Origin: Lactuca virosa
Lineage: Eukaryota > Streptophyta > Magnoliopsida > Asterales > Asteraceae
Length of the DNA: 64,000 bases
Assembly (NCBI GenBank): GCA_928212115.1
Contig: CAKMRJ010003334.1
Coordinates: forward strand, 95,624,224 to 95,688,223
Reading direction: 5' to 3'
Position 1 is the stretch's first letter; each line of letters begins with the position of its first letter. Below are positions 11,961-24,223 of this stretch, in pieces. The notes beneath the pieces were generated by a model. That model saw only the letters and a list, made by a program, of their open reading frames with translations, made no database searches and was not told the DNA's origin. Both the position numbers and the translations under genes were made by a program.

Positions 11961-12330
11961 GATGTTGTTTGTTTTTCTGAAGCCAAAATGTCTGCAGTCT
12001 GCGGACCATATCTGCAAGTCTCTGCAGCAGAAGAGGTGGACCAAATGTCTGCAGTCTGCAATAAAAAGTCTGTTTGTTTTTTAACGTCTGCAGGTACTGA
12101 AATAAACTGGTTTTTCAAACTTAATTTCATGTCATAAACATAAAAAAAAGGCATTTTCAGCAAAAAAGATAGGCGGCGGAAAAAGAAAAAAAAAAGATAG
12201 GCGACGTTTTTTTTTTTGGTTTAAGTTAAAATGAGGCGTGAAGACTTTTGAAGACATTGGCCCATGTCTGCGCCATGAAGACCTCGCGCAAATGTTTTTT
12301 GATCTGCACACTTCCAAAAAACAAACACTC
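11961..12330. mobile_element. Possible MITE with CTGCAG-rich interior
   Basis: The left end has TTGTTTGTTTTTCTGAAG and the right end has the approximate complement CTTCCAAAAAACAAACA. The interior carries many repeated GTCTGCAG / TCTGCGG words. Length and layout suggest a non-autonomous DNA element. The inverted repeat is imperfect and no target duplication was found. Confidence 0.35.
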
Positions 12331-12421
12331 TGCGATGGTATATGTCTGTGTGGCGCAGACAAAAGTGGTTGCCCAGATCTGCACAAAAAAAAACAAAAAA
12401 CCCCTAAATTTTATGCAATAG

Positions 12422-13190
12422 TTACCGGCATAAAAAAATTGACATGTAATAAACTCCCAAAACACCCAAGATAGATTTAATTAAAAATAGTCTTCCTCCA
12501 CCAGAAAGAGTTGAAACTTTCCACATCGACATCTTCCTCTTAATTTTATCCAAAATCGGCTGCCAATCATTCATCGTGTTCATTTTTTCACCAAACGGAA
12601 GACCCAAGTAAGTGAAAGGTAATTTTCCTGGTTTACATCTCACAGTTTTCGAGTACTCTACCACTTCATCCCACTTTACACCAATACCAAAGATATTAGA
12701 TTTTTCAAGGCTAATCTTCAAAATAGAGACTAGATAAGAACAATGTAGAATTGCAACCATATTAACCATATTACCTCTACTCCAATCTCCAAAAATAATC
12801 ACATCATCCACATAAAAAAAAGCGTGACAAATTAGAATGAAAGACCATCATTATGAGCTCCTTTAAACCCTCCATTATCAAAATGAACAGAAACGGGGAT
12901 AGAGGATTACATTGTCTAAGACCTCTTTGAAGTTGAAATTCCTTCGACGGACTTCCGTTAAGAAGCACAAAAGCTCTAACAGAAATCAAACACACATGTA
13001 TCCAAGATCGCCATTTTTCTCCAAAGTTCAGAAATTTCATCACCGTATCTAAATATTCCAAACTAACTGATTCATAAGCTATAGCAAAGTCAGTTTTAAA
13101 GAGTATCCATTTTCCATTCTTCTTCTTATACCACTCGACAACTTCATTCACCACCAACAGACCATCTAGAAATTATCTATCTTTAACAAC
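12422..13190 (-). pseudogene. LINE (L1-type) reverse transcriptase remnant
   Basis: Read on the minus strand, 13157-12804 gives RT palm-type sequence including FKTDFAIAYESV, LNGSPSKEFQLQRGLRQ and NPLSPFLFILIMEGL. 12811-12422 continues with MDDVIIFGDWS, KLPFTYLGLPFGEKM and SGGGRLFLIKSIL. These are classic plant L1 motifs: RQGDPLSPFLF, the (A)DD box, YLGLPIG and the GGRL...KSVL block. The reading frame is broken between the two segments (about 12805) and the RT core DD reads MDD. The expected GD of RQGDP is CN. No 5' ORF, endonuclease or poly(A) tail is intact. A dead, 5'-truncated non-LTR retrotransposon. Confidence 0.88.
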
Positions 13191-13603
13191 CACCGTCTAC
13201 TCATCACTAACAAGAGTACCAATAACCTCTGCATTCCACCGATTACCTCCACCCTCCAGTACAACCACATCCAGTAGCAAAAAATAAAATAAAATAGGGG
13301 GATGAGAACACAATAAGGCATGCATAATATTGGATTCAATGATTAAAGACACAAGGTTTGTACATGGGTGGGGAATTGTTTGGATATGAAGGTGAAATAA
13401 TTGGGTGATGGTGTGTAGTCGTGGGTGCGATAAGGGTTTTAATCTAAAGCGATTTCTTGTCAAACATTCTTTTCAACCTTCATAAACAGATCTTTGAAAA
13501 CCTTCAAAAACATATATGGAGGGAGAGAAGTGAAAGGAACGGAATGGGAACCTAATTATTCTTGTTGATGTAGCCATGAAGTTTTGGGTTGCAGAGGGTA
13601 AAG

Positions 13604-13606
<3 letters not shown>

Positions 13607-13638
<32 letters not shown>
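13607..13638. repeat. (AG)n microsatellite
   Basis: About 16 AG units. The rest of 13191-13930 shows no gene. Confidence 0.95.
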
Positions 13639-13640
<2 letters not shown>

Positions 13641-13936
13641 CTAAAAATGAAATAAAAGAAGAGAGATATAATATTTTTTATTTATGTTTAATAGAAAAAC
13701 TAACGGTGTGTCATAAGAACTGATGGTGTGCTAAGTTTTCTCATTATGTGTTCTTCACGATGGTGTCCTCCACCGTTTCTATTCCCCAATTAGATTAATC
13801 CAATATACCACCATCGACTTCAGCCCCTTCCAGTCGTTCCCTTTTCTTTCTTGCAAATAAATTTCACCGCCTATTCTATTTTTCATTCCTTCCTGCTCAT
13901 GCACTCCCAACGACTTCTGAGATCGATTGACAATAG

Positions 13937-14110
13937 CTTTCTTCGATTCCACCCATCGGCATTGTATTCCAAGTTCCAACAATCGGATCGGAAGATTATA
14001 TACCCGATGAGACCAACGAAGGGGATAATAATGATGAATGGGGAGACGTCTCTTGGAAACGGAGCTCCGATGGCGGAATAGGAGGAGGAAGCGCAATAAA
14101 TTTTCGATGA
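13937..14110 (+). pseudogene. Unidentified open fragment, acidic
   Basis: A 57-codon open stretch preceded by a stop at 13934-13936. It reads as an acidic, low-complexity peptide with DYIPDETNEGDNNDEWGDV, followed by a Gly-rich tail. The composition resembles real coding sequence more than the surrounding AT-rich DNA. It has no ATG and I do not recognise it. It may be another captured exon belonging to the mosaic downstream. Confidence 0.25.
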
Positions 14111-15038
14111 TCATAGCCGATTCATATGCAATTTCCAGATGCAATTTCGCTTTGCGTCAAGCTGATTTCATCTATATTTCTTCCTATTAATTCTAAATTT
14201 AAAGATTTGGTTCAGCAAACCATGTGTTTCACTTGTGCCCTAAATTGTGGATTATTTGCTTAACCAGATTTGTTTTTTACTCTTTCTTGATGGTAACCTC
14301 TCTTTGTTAAGTCTTGATTTTCATGTTTTGGGTTTTTTCTTATGTGGTCGAAACATTCAACTGACCACAACGACTGTCATAGAAGACCATGTTTTTGGGT
14401 GTATCGGGAAAGGTAGAAGAAAGACATATAAAAGAATCCGTATATTCAGTGACAATGGCCTGAATCGAGTACCTAAAAAACAACAATACATCAATTGTCC
14501 AACATACATTTTTCTGATTGAGTTTGTATATGTTTTGAAGATCCATGTGGATAAAATATTTGATGTGGAGTTTTGGTTCGTTATATTTTCAAATTTTGAA
14601 GGAACTTCATCAATCTTGTCAAAGGGAAGATGGGACTGAAAAGATCAAAAGAACGGAAGTCAGTTATTGGAAGTGTATGCCATTGAGATTCAAACTTAAA
14701 CAAAAAGTAAGAACAACAAAAAACTCAAGGTATAGAATCTTTGATTGCTAATGTTATGTTATAAACTTATAATTACAAGTGACAAAATATTTTGTATGTT
14801 TTTGTGAATGACCCTTCTAGCTGTTGTTTGCATCTGATTCCCAATTGGTAGTAATGTAAGTTCACAAAATGGATTAATTGCAGATGTGTAGTAGTGTAAT
14901 TACAATAAATTGTTAAATTATGAAAATATCATGCTTCAGTTCTTGACCATTAACAAAAAAATTCTTGAAGTTAATTTCAACCTTTAGAGGACTCACTGAG
15001 TCTGTGTAATTACGAGTCTATTTATGTTGTCTTTGCAG

Positions 15039-15439
15039 GCTGTGAAAACTGGAGACACCATTTTCATTGGTCAATACTTATTCACAGGACATGGGACAAC
15101 TTCTCTTTGGCTGGAGGTAAGGGCAAACATGTCTTTTCTTTTACTGTAGGCTCATCTACTCATATGTTAAAATTCAATTTTGGTAAATCTGGATGTGGGC
15201 TTATGTTTGATGCTTTAGTTGTAAAAAATATTATCTAATCCACCATAAACAAAGAATTACATTAAAATTAAACTTAAAAGTTTTTGAAAGAAAACAATTT
15301 GTTCCGACTTCTGATTTTGGCATGATTTATTCATGTACTTTGACATGATCATGTTGATAAAGTTGAAGGGGTTGATGTTGTTTGCAAGATAAAGAATTCT
15401 ACAACTTTAGGTGGGGCTTTGTTCTCTTTGCATGCTTCT
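15039..15439 (+). pseudogene. Cytosolic pyruvate kinase fragment (two exons)
   Basis: After an acceptor at 15037-15038 (TTTGCAG|G), exon 15039-15116 encodes AVKTGDTIFIGQYLFTG, then a GTTSLWLE end at a donor (GGAG|GTAAGG). About 245 bp on, 15362-15439 encodes DVVCKIKNSTTLGGALFSLH and then meets TAA. These match consecutive parts of the B domain of plant cytosolic pyruvate kinases of the At3g52990/At2g36580 type. Both flanking exons and all catalytic parts are missing, so this is a captured or residual piece. The intron is retained, so it was copied from DNA and not from a spliced mRNA. Confidence 0.8.
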
Positions 15440-15594
15440 TAAATTCATATACAAAGCCCATAAATGGGTGTATGGTTCACTAATTATATCGTTTGAGGTT
15501 TTGAGATTAATTTCTTGAATATGGGCTTACTTTAATTTTATTTATTAATGGTATTTATTTTGTTTTTTGCATTACCGTGAATATCAATTATTAG

Positions 15595-15677
15595 GTTTGG
15601 ATCACATAATTGGGATGTGGCATTGCTGGTCTTTCTACTGGCATGACTATCAGAATTGTTGGTGATTTTGGTGTTTG
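15595..15677 (+). pseudogene. V-ATPase proteolipid subunit c exon fragment
   Basis: Between an acceptor (TTATTAG|G) and a donor (GTTTG|GTAAAT) the sequence encodes GCGIAGLSTGMTIRIVGDFGV. This closely matches the GLAGLSAGMAIGIVGDAGV region of the vacuolar H+-ATPase membrane-ring subunit c. A stop codon lies just before the match and several conserved small residues are changed, so it is decayed. The end of the match coincides with the splice donor, as if a genomic exon had been copied. Confidence 0.7.
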
Positions 15678-15994
15678 GTAAATCTTCTTGGTTTGTATCA
15701 CTCAAAATCTATTTATGACTGATTCATTGTGATTACCATGGTAGATATAACCAATATATGCTGAATCGATTTGCCTTAATTAAACTATGTGTGTGATTAT
15801 AATAAATTTATATCTGCATTACATTACCATGTAAAAAAGAGGCATTCATGTGGAATTAGTCCTATTGCATTCATAGCTTATGTGCATATCCTAATCAGTA
15901 TTCCACAAACCTTAAGTTCCTATGGTGAGTTTTTGTAAACACGTATGTTACATTTGTATTATGATTTCATGATTTTTAATACCTTTGATTCCAG

Positions 15995-16485
15995 GAAGGT
16001 TTGACTTTCATGTCCAACTGGCTGCTCCTGCAGCTGCTGAACGTGGCACTTTACTTAAATATGAGATTCATAAATGTTCTTTGTCCTATTCTGATGATGT
16101 TGTGTTAGATATAGCTTCCTCATGCGATAGATATGATGCATATGATCTGGTATTTGGTTCTTTTTCCATATCTCCTACATCTGCATATATGATTACTATT
16201 AAATAAGTTTGTAAGACAGAGTGAAAGTGGAAAACATATAATTAACTTTTATAGGAAATACTGGTGGATAGGTCAGCTCATGCTGCAATTGGTCGGTTTG
16301 TGTCTCATGGATTGAATTTTGGGAGCGAGAAAAACACTAATTTGACTAAGGATGATTTTGTACAAGCAATGAAAGGTTTCTTGTCTATTGTAATGCATGT
16401 TATTACTAAATCTGCTTCTGAAGAAGGGCATGAAGTCTGGCAGGATGTTGGTGGTCTAATTGAAATTCACAATTCTATCAAAGAG
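15995..16485 (+). pseudogene. PEX1 (peroxin-1 AAA ATPase) fragment, two exons
   Basis: Exon 15995-16149 encodes GRFDFHVQLAAPAAAERG, then LLKYEIHKCSLSY and DIASSCDRYDAYDL. After a 105-bp intron, exon 16255-16485 encodes EILVDRSAHAAIGRF, then KDDFVQAMKGFLSIVM, ITKSASEEG and WQDVGGLIEI. These are the end of the first AAA module and the linker into the second AAA module of plant PEX1, the ATPase that recycles the peroxisomal import receptor. The reading frame is open across the splice (YDL|EILVDR), but Walker A and B of both modules are absent. A partial genomic copy. Confidence 0.85.
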
Positions 16486-16603
16486 GTATACATATCCTTT
16501 TCTTGTAACATTATTAGCCACAATAGAGGCTTTAGCTGAATTAGTTCTTTATTATACATTGTACACTAATTTTATTTCCATATATGTTTCATTTATATTT
16601 CAG

Positions 16604-16702
16604 ATTATGTGCCTTCTTGTAGATATTGGGACTTGAGGCAACCTCATCCGGTTCACACTCAACAACTTAACTCCCTAGGCGATGCTATGCACTTACTGTG
16701 AC
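16604..16702 (+). pseudogene. RAE1 (mRNA export WD40 protein) exon fragment
   Basis: Directly after an acceptor (TATTTCAG|A) one frame reads DYVPSCRYWDLRQPHPVHTQ, then QL, then a stop. This matches the YWDTRQ.NPVHTQQLP blade of RAE1/GLE2, the nuclear-pore-associated mRNA export factor. Downstream sequence is frameshifted and ends. In the mosaic it follows the PEX1 exons on the same strand, separated by a 118-bp intron-like spacer. Confidence 0.7.
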
Positions 16703-17212
16703 GCTCCATTTTGTTTTTGGAATTTCCAGGAAAGACTAAATTTGTTGCAATATGAGTTTCTCATTTAATTAGTTTTGCAGGTGTACATTTTGACTTGCAA
16801 AAATAGTCTTTGTTTTTGAAAGTTTATCACAGTTTTGGTTCTTGTGGTGTACTCTTTCAGTTTTCAAGGGACAAATGGTAGTTTTAAAAAATCTAACAAC
16901 TAGGTTATTAGCTTAGACAACACAGAAAACAAAATAAAGATAAACCCAAAAACAAGGACCAAATATGTGGTTGAAAATTTTTTGTGACCAAAATTGTAAA
17001 ATCCAGTAACCAAAGTGTAATTTGCTTGAAAAAAGAAAGGTCTGTTTTCTACCTTTCTCATTTTTTTTTATTATGGTTTCATGTGTTCCCATTTTCTTTT
17101 ATTTATGCTATGTTGATGGATTTTGGGTTTAATTCTGATGTCATAAAGTGTTATACAACCTCCTTTCCCTAAACCCATCTTTGGTTACTTTTTTTCTTCA
17201 GAAATCATCATC

Positions 17213-17340
17213 CCAGCATTACCACAACCAATATGTGATAGGCAGAAGGATCTTGAGACAAGTCGTTAGCAGTTGACAACTGCATTAGTTCAGGCTAAGA
17301 TAAAGATCAACTACATCTTTTGTATTCCTTTACTATGCAA
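17213..17340 (+). pseudogene. Unidentified exon-like fragment
   Basis: After an acceptor-like TTTTTCTTCAG the frame reads IIIPALPQPICDRQKDLETS, a stop, then QLTTALVQAKIKINYI. The hydrophilic, helix-like composition suggests a real exon remnant. I do not recognise the parent gene. It lies about 35 bp before the gypsy LTR at 17375 and may be the last piece of the gene-fragment mosaic. Confidence 0.3.
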
Positions 17341-17702
17341 CCCACACATTTTCACTACCTACCAACCTATGTAATGTAACGCCCAGTTTTGAATCGTTCA
17401 CCATTGTAGGGTGAGGATCAAGGAGTGGGTATTAGCAGACTTAGAACCCTTGAGGAATGAGTTTGGGCTCATTGTAAGTGGATGATGCAGTTTGGATGAT
17501 CCGGGTTTTCGGAGCCCAAGAGTATCGGTAAAGGCGTTGGTTCGGGCCTTTTATGAATTTTGGATTTTATTTCGGTTGGTTTTCAGGATAAATAAAGTTG
17601 ATAAAAGTGTAGGGCTTCTCGTTACCTTTTCGTGGATATAAAGAACGTCGAAAACGGATAAGGGATGCAAAAGTTATGACCATTTGAAGTTTAAGGGATT
17701 TT

Positions 17703-17920
17703 GGGCCAAAACGGGTACGCATGGCGTACCCGGTAGGAACACATGGCGTTCAAGAAGGAAATTGGATGCGGACCATGTTGGGAACGCCCCATTTGAAGTT
17801 TAAGGGGTTTTGGGCCAAAACGGGTACGTATGGCGTACCCGTTAGGAACGCATGGCGTTCAAGAAGGAAATTGGATGCAGACCATGTTGGGAACGCAGTG
17901 CGTTCGCTGGGCAGATTTAA
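17703..17920. repeat. 109-bp tandem duplication inside LTR H
   Basis: The block starting GGGCCAAAACGGGTACG occurs at 17703 and again at 17812. Each copy carries inverted-arm words: GGGTACGC-ATG-GCGTACCC at 17713-17731, and GAACNC-ATG-GCGTTC at 17737-17751 with a repeat in the second copy. Confidence 0.9.
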
Positions 17921-18994
17921 TAGCTCATTTTTAGGGTTTGGTACCTTTATAAGCATCACTATGGACCCAAACCTCTTCCATTCTTCAGCCTCCATCATCT
18001 CTAACCCTAAGAACGAAACCCTAGCCTCCATTTGAGTGATTCTTGAGCTTCAAAGTGATTTATGTGTGTTTTGGTGCTTGAAGAAGAAGAAGGAACTTCT
18101 TGAAGAGTCATTGCTTGACTTGGAGCTTTTGGATCCAAGCTTTGTGCATCTAGATCTATCTTCTGGAGGTATAAAGTTTCAACCTTGACAACTCTTTCAT
18201 GTATATCTAGCTATTTGGTTTTTGGTTATGGTTTTGGTCCCTTTGTGGTGGTTCTTGTGTGTGAAAGTTACTCCAGAACCTTTGAGCTTCATATTTGGTC
18301 CTTGTTGAGGTTATGGAATCATAAAGTTTGGATATTGATAGGTAAAAATTTTCCATGCATGATTTGGTAGTCATTTGATGAAGTTTGGGACTTCGGGTTT
18401 TGATTTGGGTCCCATTGAGTTATGCTAAGTCATAAAGTTGGAAACTTTATGACTTAAGAAGTACCTTTGAATCAGATCTGGAAGTTTGGACTAAGATCTT
18501 AAGGTGAAAGCTTGCATCTTGGCCTCTTTATAGGGTTATAATGCTTGAAATCATGATTGGTTCCTTTTGGACCATGCAAAGGTTCCAAGTTGACAACTTT
18601 ATGGATTAAGTCACTGATATGATGTTATTTTGAGGATTCGAACGTCAGACTTAAGGTATTATGACGTTTGGGGTAATTTTTGGACAATGGCCGGGAACGC
18701 CGTGCGTTCAGGCAAACGGTCACGATCGATGGTCTGGCAATGAACGTCCTGCACTCTACCAGGGAACCCAGCGCGTTCAGTTCATCAGTGGGCTTTTTGG
18801 GCTTTTGGTCTTGGACTTAGTTTTGGGATTTGGGCTTTCTGTTTTGGGCCATGTGTGGACTAATCTGATTGAATTTCACAGTTTGGGCCTAAGGAGTTTG
18901 GGGTTGGGCCTTTGTGGGCCCAGTTTGGATTTGGGCCTTAGAGGGCCTAGTGAGTAGTTGGGCCTTAGTGGGCCCAATGGGCTTGGGTTAATAT

Positions 18995-19745
18995 TGTTGG
19001 GTTATGTGCAAAACATCATTCCTATGGTGTACATGCAACCTTAATTGCTTTGATCTAGGCTTTTCTAATTTGAACATACAACTATGAATACCAAAGCAAT
19101 AAACTCTAATCTAGCATGCTTATTTCGAAATTGACATAATAAACAAGTGTTGCACCTTTAATGGAGTCACAAACACTCTTGCAACAAGATGACTTAGTAG
19201 AGGGGAGGAAATCGGCTAGGGCTCCTTCAAAGACACAGATCGCCCGAAATCCTCATGTATGAGGGTCTATTTATAGTTGTGTGGGCTGCTAGGGTTTCAG
19301 GTGGAAACCCTAATTCTCTGCTTAGGCCTTAAGCAATCCATGAAAGCCTTCTAGAAGGCCCCTTGGACGAAATCTTCATGGGCTTCCCATAGATTTCGTC
19401 CAACCCCTTCTATTCGGAGTCCATAGCCCAACTTGCAACTATCAGCTATTTGCATAACAGTCTCTCAATTATTTAATCAGTCTCTTTTGATCATCAAATT
19501 AATTCCATATTAATTTCTGATTAATACTACTTAAATAATATGATTTCCAAATAATATATTAATCTTGTAATATATTAATAAAACCATTTTGAGTATGAAT
19601 TTATTATTCATATAATAAGTTCTACTCTCTCTCCTCTTGTCATTCTATCAAGTTGCATGAGTGAAGGCAACCCAAAAGGACCATGCTCATAATCAAATCA
19701 AGTACATACCAAAAATAGTTATGGGCTTAGACACCTAATCCAACA
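18995..19745 (-). repeat. Copia A 3' LTR
   Basis: 751 bp. Compared with its partner at 25760-26567 it lacks about 75-85 bp after AATAAACAAGT, apparently lost between short AAGTGT-type repeats. Immediately inside lies GTCTCCCACTAGG, the complement of the polypurine tract. Confidence 0.9.
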
Positions 19746-22700
19746 GTCTCCCACTAGGATAAGTCTAATAACTATTATTACAAGTATGACTTCAGAATCT
19801 GATTAGCAATCGTAGCTTTCAAAAGCCGCTTTCGAACTCTGATCTTATCAGCAACGTGTCCTTTAGATAGGGGATCATATATTCCTCCGTTCTCAAGATA
19901 TCGTATGAACTGAGACATGGATTTTAATCATACTCTCTGTTCATGTGTTGTTTCCCGATTTCCGATTTATGACGACTGACAACAGACTACAATTGAACAC
20001 ATCAACTTAGTCCAGGCTTGGCCAAGCGCTTAGGGTGTCATCACTAAATCATCGAGGGGCCCACATATATCGCTTTTATCCCACTTTGGGTAAAAGGAAC
20101 GGATAAACGTCGACTCATATTCCTAATCCTTATCACAAGTGTAACCGACTCGTAAACTGCAACTCATATATCTCCGTTTCAAGAATATAAGATATTATCG
20201 TCTCACCAATCACTCGTGATAAAATCCATGAAGTGATTCACGTGAGCGTGGGTTTAATCCAATACTCAAATCTTATTTCAGGAGTACTCATGAACACTGC
20301 AACAAACTTTTGCTATGTCTAAACACTTTAGACAATCTACAGTCGGATTCATGACAGTCTTACCTCATTACCTACTTCCAAAGTATGATTTACTGTGGAT
20401 GTTTGAATAACCTAGTTATTCAGGAAGTCAAAACATGAAAAGTGAAACACAAGAATAATCGAATCCAATATGATCTCAAACTTTGAGTATAAATAAAACA
20501 TTGAATAATGTTTCGAATAATCAACTTAATACTTGAATTATAACTATAGTTGTCCCATGCTCCAAGCATGCACACTATGTTTACCTATGGTCCTTACTTT
20601 GTGAAATAGATCAATCGAAAACATTTCCAATGATGCTCATTTCACAATTCCTAATCCTTTTCACAAGTGTAATAATACCAAATTCTTGCCACTATCAGAA
20701 TATGTTAGATTTTAACATTTTATGCAATGATCCTTTTGTAATGTCATAGCACCAAAGTCACCAAGACTTTACCAATGAAATTACAAAGTGCAAATTTGAA
20801 GATTGTTACAAGACAACTCCATAGATATGAAGTCTCACATTCAAAGTACATTCCTTTGAACATCATTCCTGCATAAAAGTTTCTAATCTACATAGATTCT
20901 CAATATCCAACTCACATTATGGAAACATTTCCATATTTCCCATATGACAACTCATTCTTAATAGAGTCCTATCTATTCATAATAATGCCAATATGGTCCA
21001 TCCATTATTATACTTCCAACTGCCCACAAGCGACCAATCCTTAGCGGACCTCAGACCGTCCTTGACAGTTGTTTAATTATTTTAGTCATATCCGGTTCTG
21101 GTCCTTTTTCCCTTTTAATGCCCTAGGCATTTGGAAAATCAGAACGGACGAATATTACAACATATGCAATCGATCCTATACCCGAAGCGTATAGGATACG
21201 ATATGCAATGGAAACGTGATACTTTACCAGTCTCTTGCCATAATATTGCCATATATAGAATTCCCTTATGTTGAATCTTTTCAACATAACATTTATATAT
21301 GTCCTTTGACTAAATCTGATTAAAATTTCTCGATCTAAGCTTTTAGATTTGAAATGAAGTATAATATTCTCTCCCTTAATTATAACAAAAATAACATTTC
21401 AAGCTCTACAACTTTGCGAATTGAAACTTTTGTTTTCTATAACTAATATTGCTGACTCGCAACACTTACCATAATAATCATGTTCCCACTAACATGATAA
21501 TTATATCCATACTAGCATAACATTTATGCTCCCACTAGCTTTGACATGTATTCAGAAATCAGCTGGACTTCTAGAAATCAACACTTGTTGACTTCCAAAG
21601 TTCATATTTCTAATACAGATGCTTCGATAAGACTTTATATGGGCTTCTCAAACTCATACACATTTCCTTAGATAGCTCACATGTGTGTCTAAACAGTTTC
21701 AGAACTTACAACAGTAAGTCCCGAATGTTCAAACTAATTGTCAAATCTCACAATTCGAACTATGAAGAGGGATGCCGTAATCATAATCGAATTTGAGAAT
21801 GCAATTTACACAATCGTTATCTCCTTAAAATCTTCTTAGTGAAAGCGTTTCCTCATAATCATTTTCATGAAGCGGAGAGAAACCTTGCCACTTAGATTTT
21901 ATGGTGTATGTGTTCCTATCCATGTGGATTTGTCATAATCATAATCATAAGACAATGTTTGTGTCAAATCCCAAATCATATGGACTGAACTTGTTCATTC
22001 TTAATTTCTTGCCACTTGGCAGCACAAGGGTCTACCATGTCTTCCAAGTTGTTCAGCAGCTCACCTTTACAGATTAATGTGCTTTCATTGATCAAGGTGC
22101 TTTGCCCTATATGCAGTCAAATGAGAACTCATAGAACTCACATGCATAGCTAACTTAACTGGAATGGCACAAAAATAAGAATATGTCAACACGATAGGTT
22201 ATAAACCTCAAGTCGCGTGTGCTAGTGATTAACAATAGGTTTACTCTTGATTAGCTCTTGAAACCTTTCAAGATCATTAAGACTCCCACTGACCTCTTGA
22301 CATATATGATTCTCTTGTCAAGAAACATTCCTTGACAAACAAATATTCAAGAGTTAGTGTGGGTTCTTATCAAGACAAACACTCCACACAATTGGTTTTA
22401 GTTGGTCTTTGTCTTATCCAAGACATCACAAATTACCAATTTTAAATGTACAAGAGTAAGAAAATTTTCTACTCTACATTTGATGAGTGTTATAAACCTT
22501 CTTAAGATAGCGTCACTCAAGTCACAATCTTGGAGTATGACTCTAAGACTCGATTTTGGTTCGAAGTATGATTCACCTTTTTGATTTAACCATTTCAACA
22601 ATTCCTGATTCCTCTTCTTAGCCATGTTAGTGTACTAAGGTGTCCTTAGAGGATCAATTGTAATATGGTTCTATAATCACTAAGATGATCATAAAACACA

Positions 22701-23563
22701 ATATAAAAGTACTCTCCCTTCTTTTCAGATTGGAGAAACTTTTTATCTCTCTGCCTAATTGATTCTTCTTATTCGTTATGCCATTCATTGAAACTTTTCC
22801 AATGTTTCAGAATTACACCCAATCTTGTAAGCATAACCATATTTACTAAACCTTTAGTAAAACATGACAAATAGTCTTCATTGTTATTTATGGTGAACCC
22901 GACCAATACACAACAATGTGTACTAGATCTCCTAGTCCTTCACTTGACTCTTTGTCAAGGAATTGGTCTTAATTTTCCAAATACGAAAGTTCTCATTCAT
23001 CATACAAAACAAGTTGTATGATTCCAAGTTTCTGTCCAATTGAAACTTGGGCAATGAGAATCTTTCCTTATTTAGTAAATTTCCGACACTATCATAAATA
23101 ACATAATAAAGAATCACATCCATTTCAATATTGCTAATAATAGAAACATACAAACATCAATTTTCACAAGTGCCATTGCAAGGAAATATAAATAAGATAA
23201 AAAATAAAAATTTATTTTATTCATGAAAATGCGGAAAACTTGTACTTACAACGCAATTACAAATGAAAACTATGTTACTAAATGTTCCTAAGCAATCTAT
23301 CATAACTCCTAACTAGCAGCTCAAAAATCCGATCATTGAACAATGCGATTGAAATCCATTTCTTCCCGATCAGACTCAGCTCATCCTTTAAGCTTCCTTT
23401 CTTTTCTTCGATCCTACAAAACATCAAAATGTAATCTTATCACATCATGTATTAAGAATCTACAAATAGGAACTTAATAGAGTTAGATATTGGATTTAAC
23501 TGAAGCAGAGTCATACATCTTGACTCTCCCATCCTTTCGATCCTTCAGGTAGATACGCCAGCT
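19746..23563 (-). pseudogene. Copia A pol remnant
   Basis: About 3.8 kb between the polypurine tract and gag, where protease, integrase, RT and RNase H should lie. Stops occur in all frames and I see no intact catalytic motif, so the pol region is too decayed to call domains. The annotation rests on position. Confidence 0.55.
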
Positions 23564-24223
23564 TCACAACCAATGCCCCTTCTCTTGGCAGTAGAAGCAA
23601 ATGGACTCTTTTGGAATAGCACACAGGACAATCTCAGATTCAGCCTTTCTCTTTACCATCCGGTCAAACGGTTTGACCTCGGCTGATCCCTTTGCTTTGG
23701 GAAGAGAAGACTTTTCTGGACTTCCAGTGTTGCCATTGTCAATGTCCATGGAAGTTTGGGAGGTTGATCTACCAGACAAATTTGCTTGACCAGTGCACCA
23801 AATCATTGTTGATTCAACAACAATAAGCAAATAGGTAAGATCAATGAGGGTCACGTCGTTGTCCATCATATAGTAATCCCTAATGAACTCACTATATGAT
23901 TTGGTAAGTGATTGAAGAACCAAGTCAACAACCAGCTTCCTCGAGACATCGACACCCAAGATTCCCAACTTGTCAATATGCAACTTCATCTCCAAGATGT
24001 GAGCACATATAGACTTTCCATCTTCATGTTTGCTTGACAACAGGGCTTGAGTGACCTTGAACTTTTCAAGTCGATGAACACGTGGGTCAGGGAGAATTAT
24101 TGGAGGAGGTGGAGGAAGTGAAGAACGATTTCCATTTCCATGATCCAATCGTGGAACATTATCTTCATGTGGAAAGCTTTTTCCAAAGAATTCAGGAAGA
24201 CCATAGTTGTTAGAGTTTGACAT
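23564..24223 (-). CDS. Copia A gag fragment (UBN2/CCHC type)
   Basis: 219-aa open frame starting at the ATG 24223-24221. It contains a gag_pre/UBN2-like middle (KFKVTQALLSSKHEDGKSIC, then LEMKLHIDKLGI) and VDLVLQSLTKSYSEFI. It ends in a zinc knuckle that stops after CFYCQEKGHWL, before the last Cys. Plant copia gag usually begins close to this leader and continues into pol, so this is a truncated capsid-nucleocapsid protein. It is a broken retrotransposon gene and unlikely to be functional alone. Confidence 0.8.
   Translation of the reverse strand: MSNSNNYGLPEFFGKSFPHEDNVPRLDHGNGNRSSLPPPPPIILPDPRVHRLEKFKVTQALLSSKHEDGKSICAHILEMKLHIDKLGILGVDVSRKLVVDLVLQSLTKSYSEFIRDYYMMDNDVTLIDLTYLLIVVESTMIWCTGQANLSGRSTSQTSMDIDNGNTGSPEKSSLPKAKGSAEVKPFDRMVKRKAESEIVLCAIPKESICFYCQEKGHWL

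Noticed and set aside
12005..12380. Direct-repeat array suggestive of CRISPR
   Set aside because: CTGCAG words are irregularly spaced in plant DNA with no repeat-spacer order; CRISPR arrays do not apply here.
13900..17374. A defined Helitron
   Set aside because: Gene-fragment content fits, but I could not find a 5' TC end or a 3' hairpin plus CTRR, so only the mosaic is claimed.
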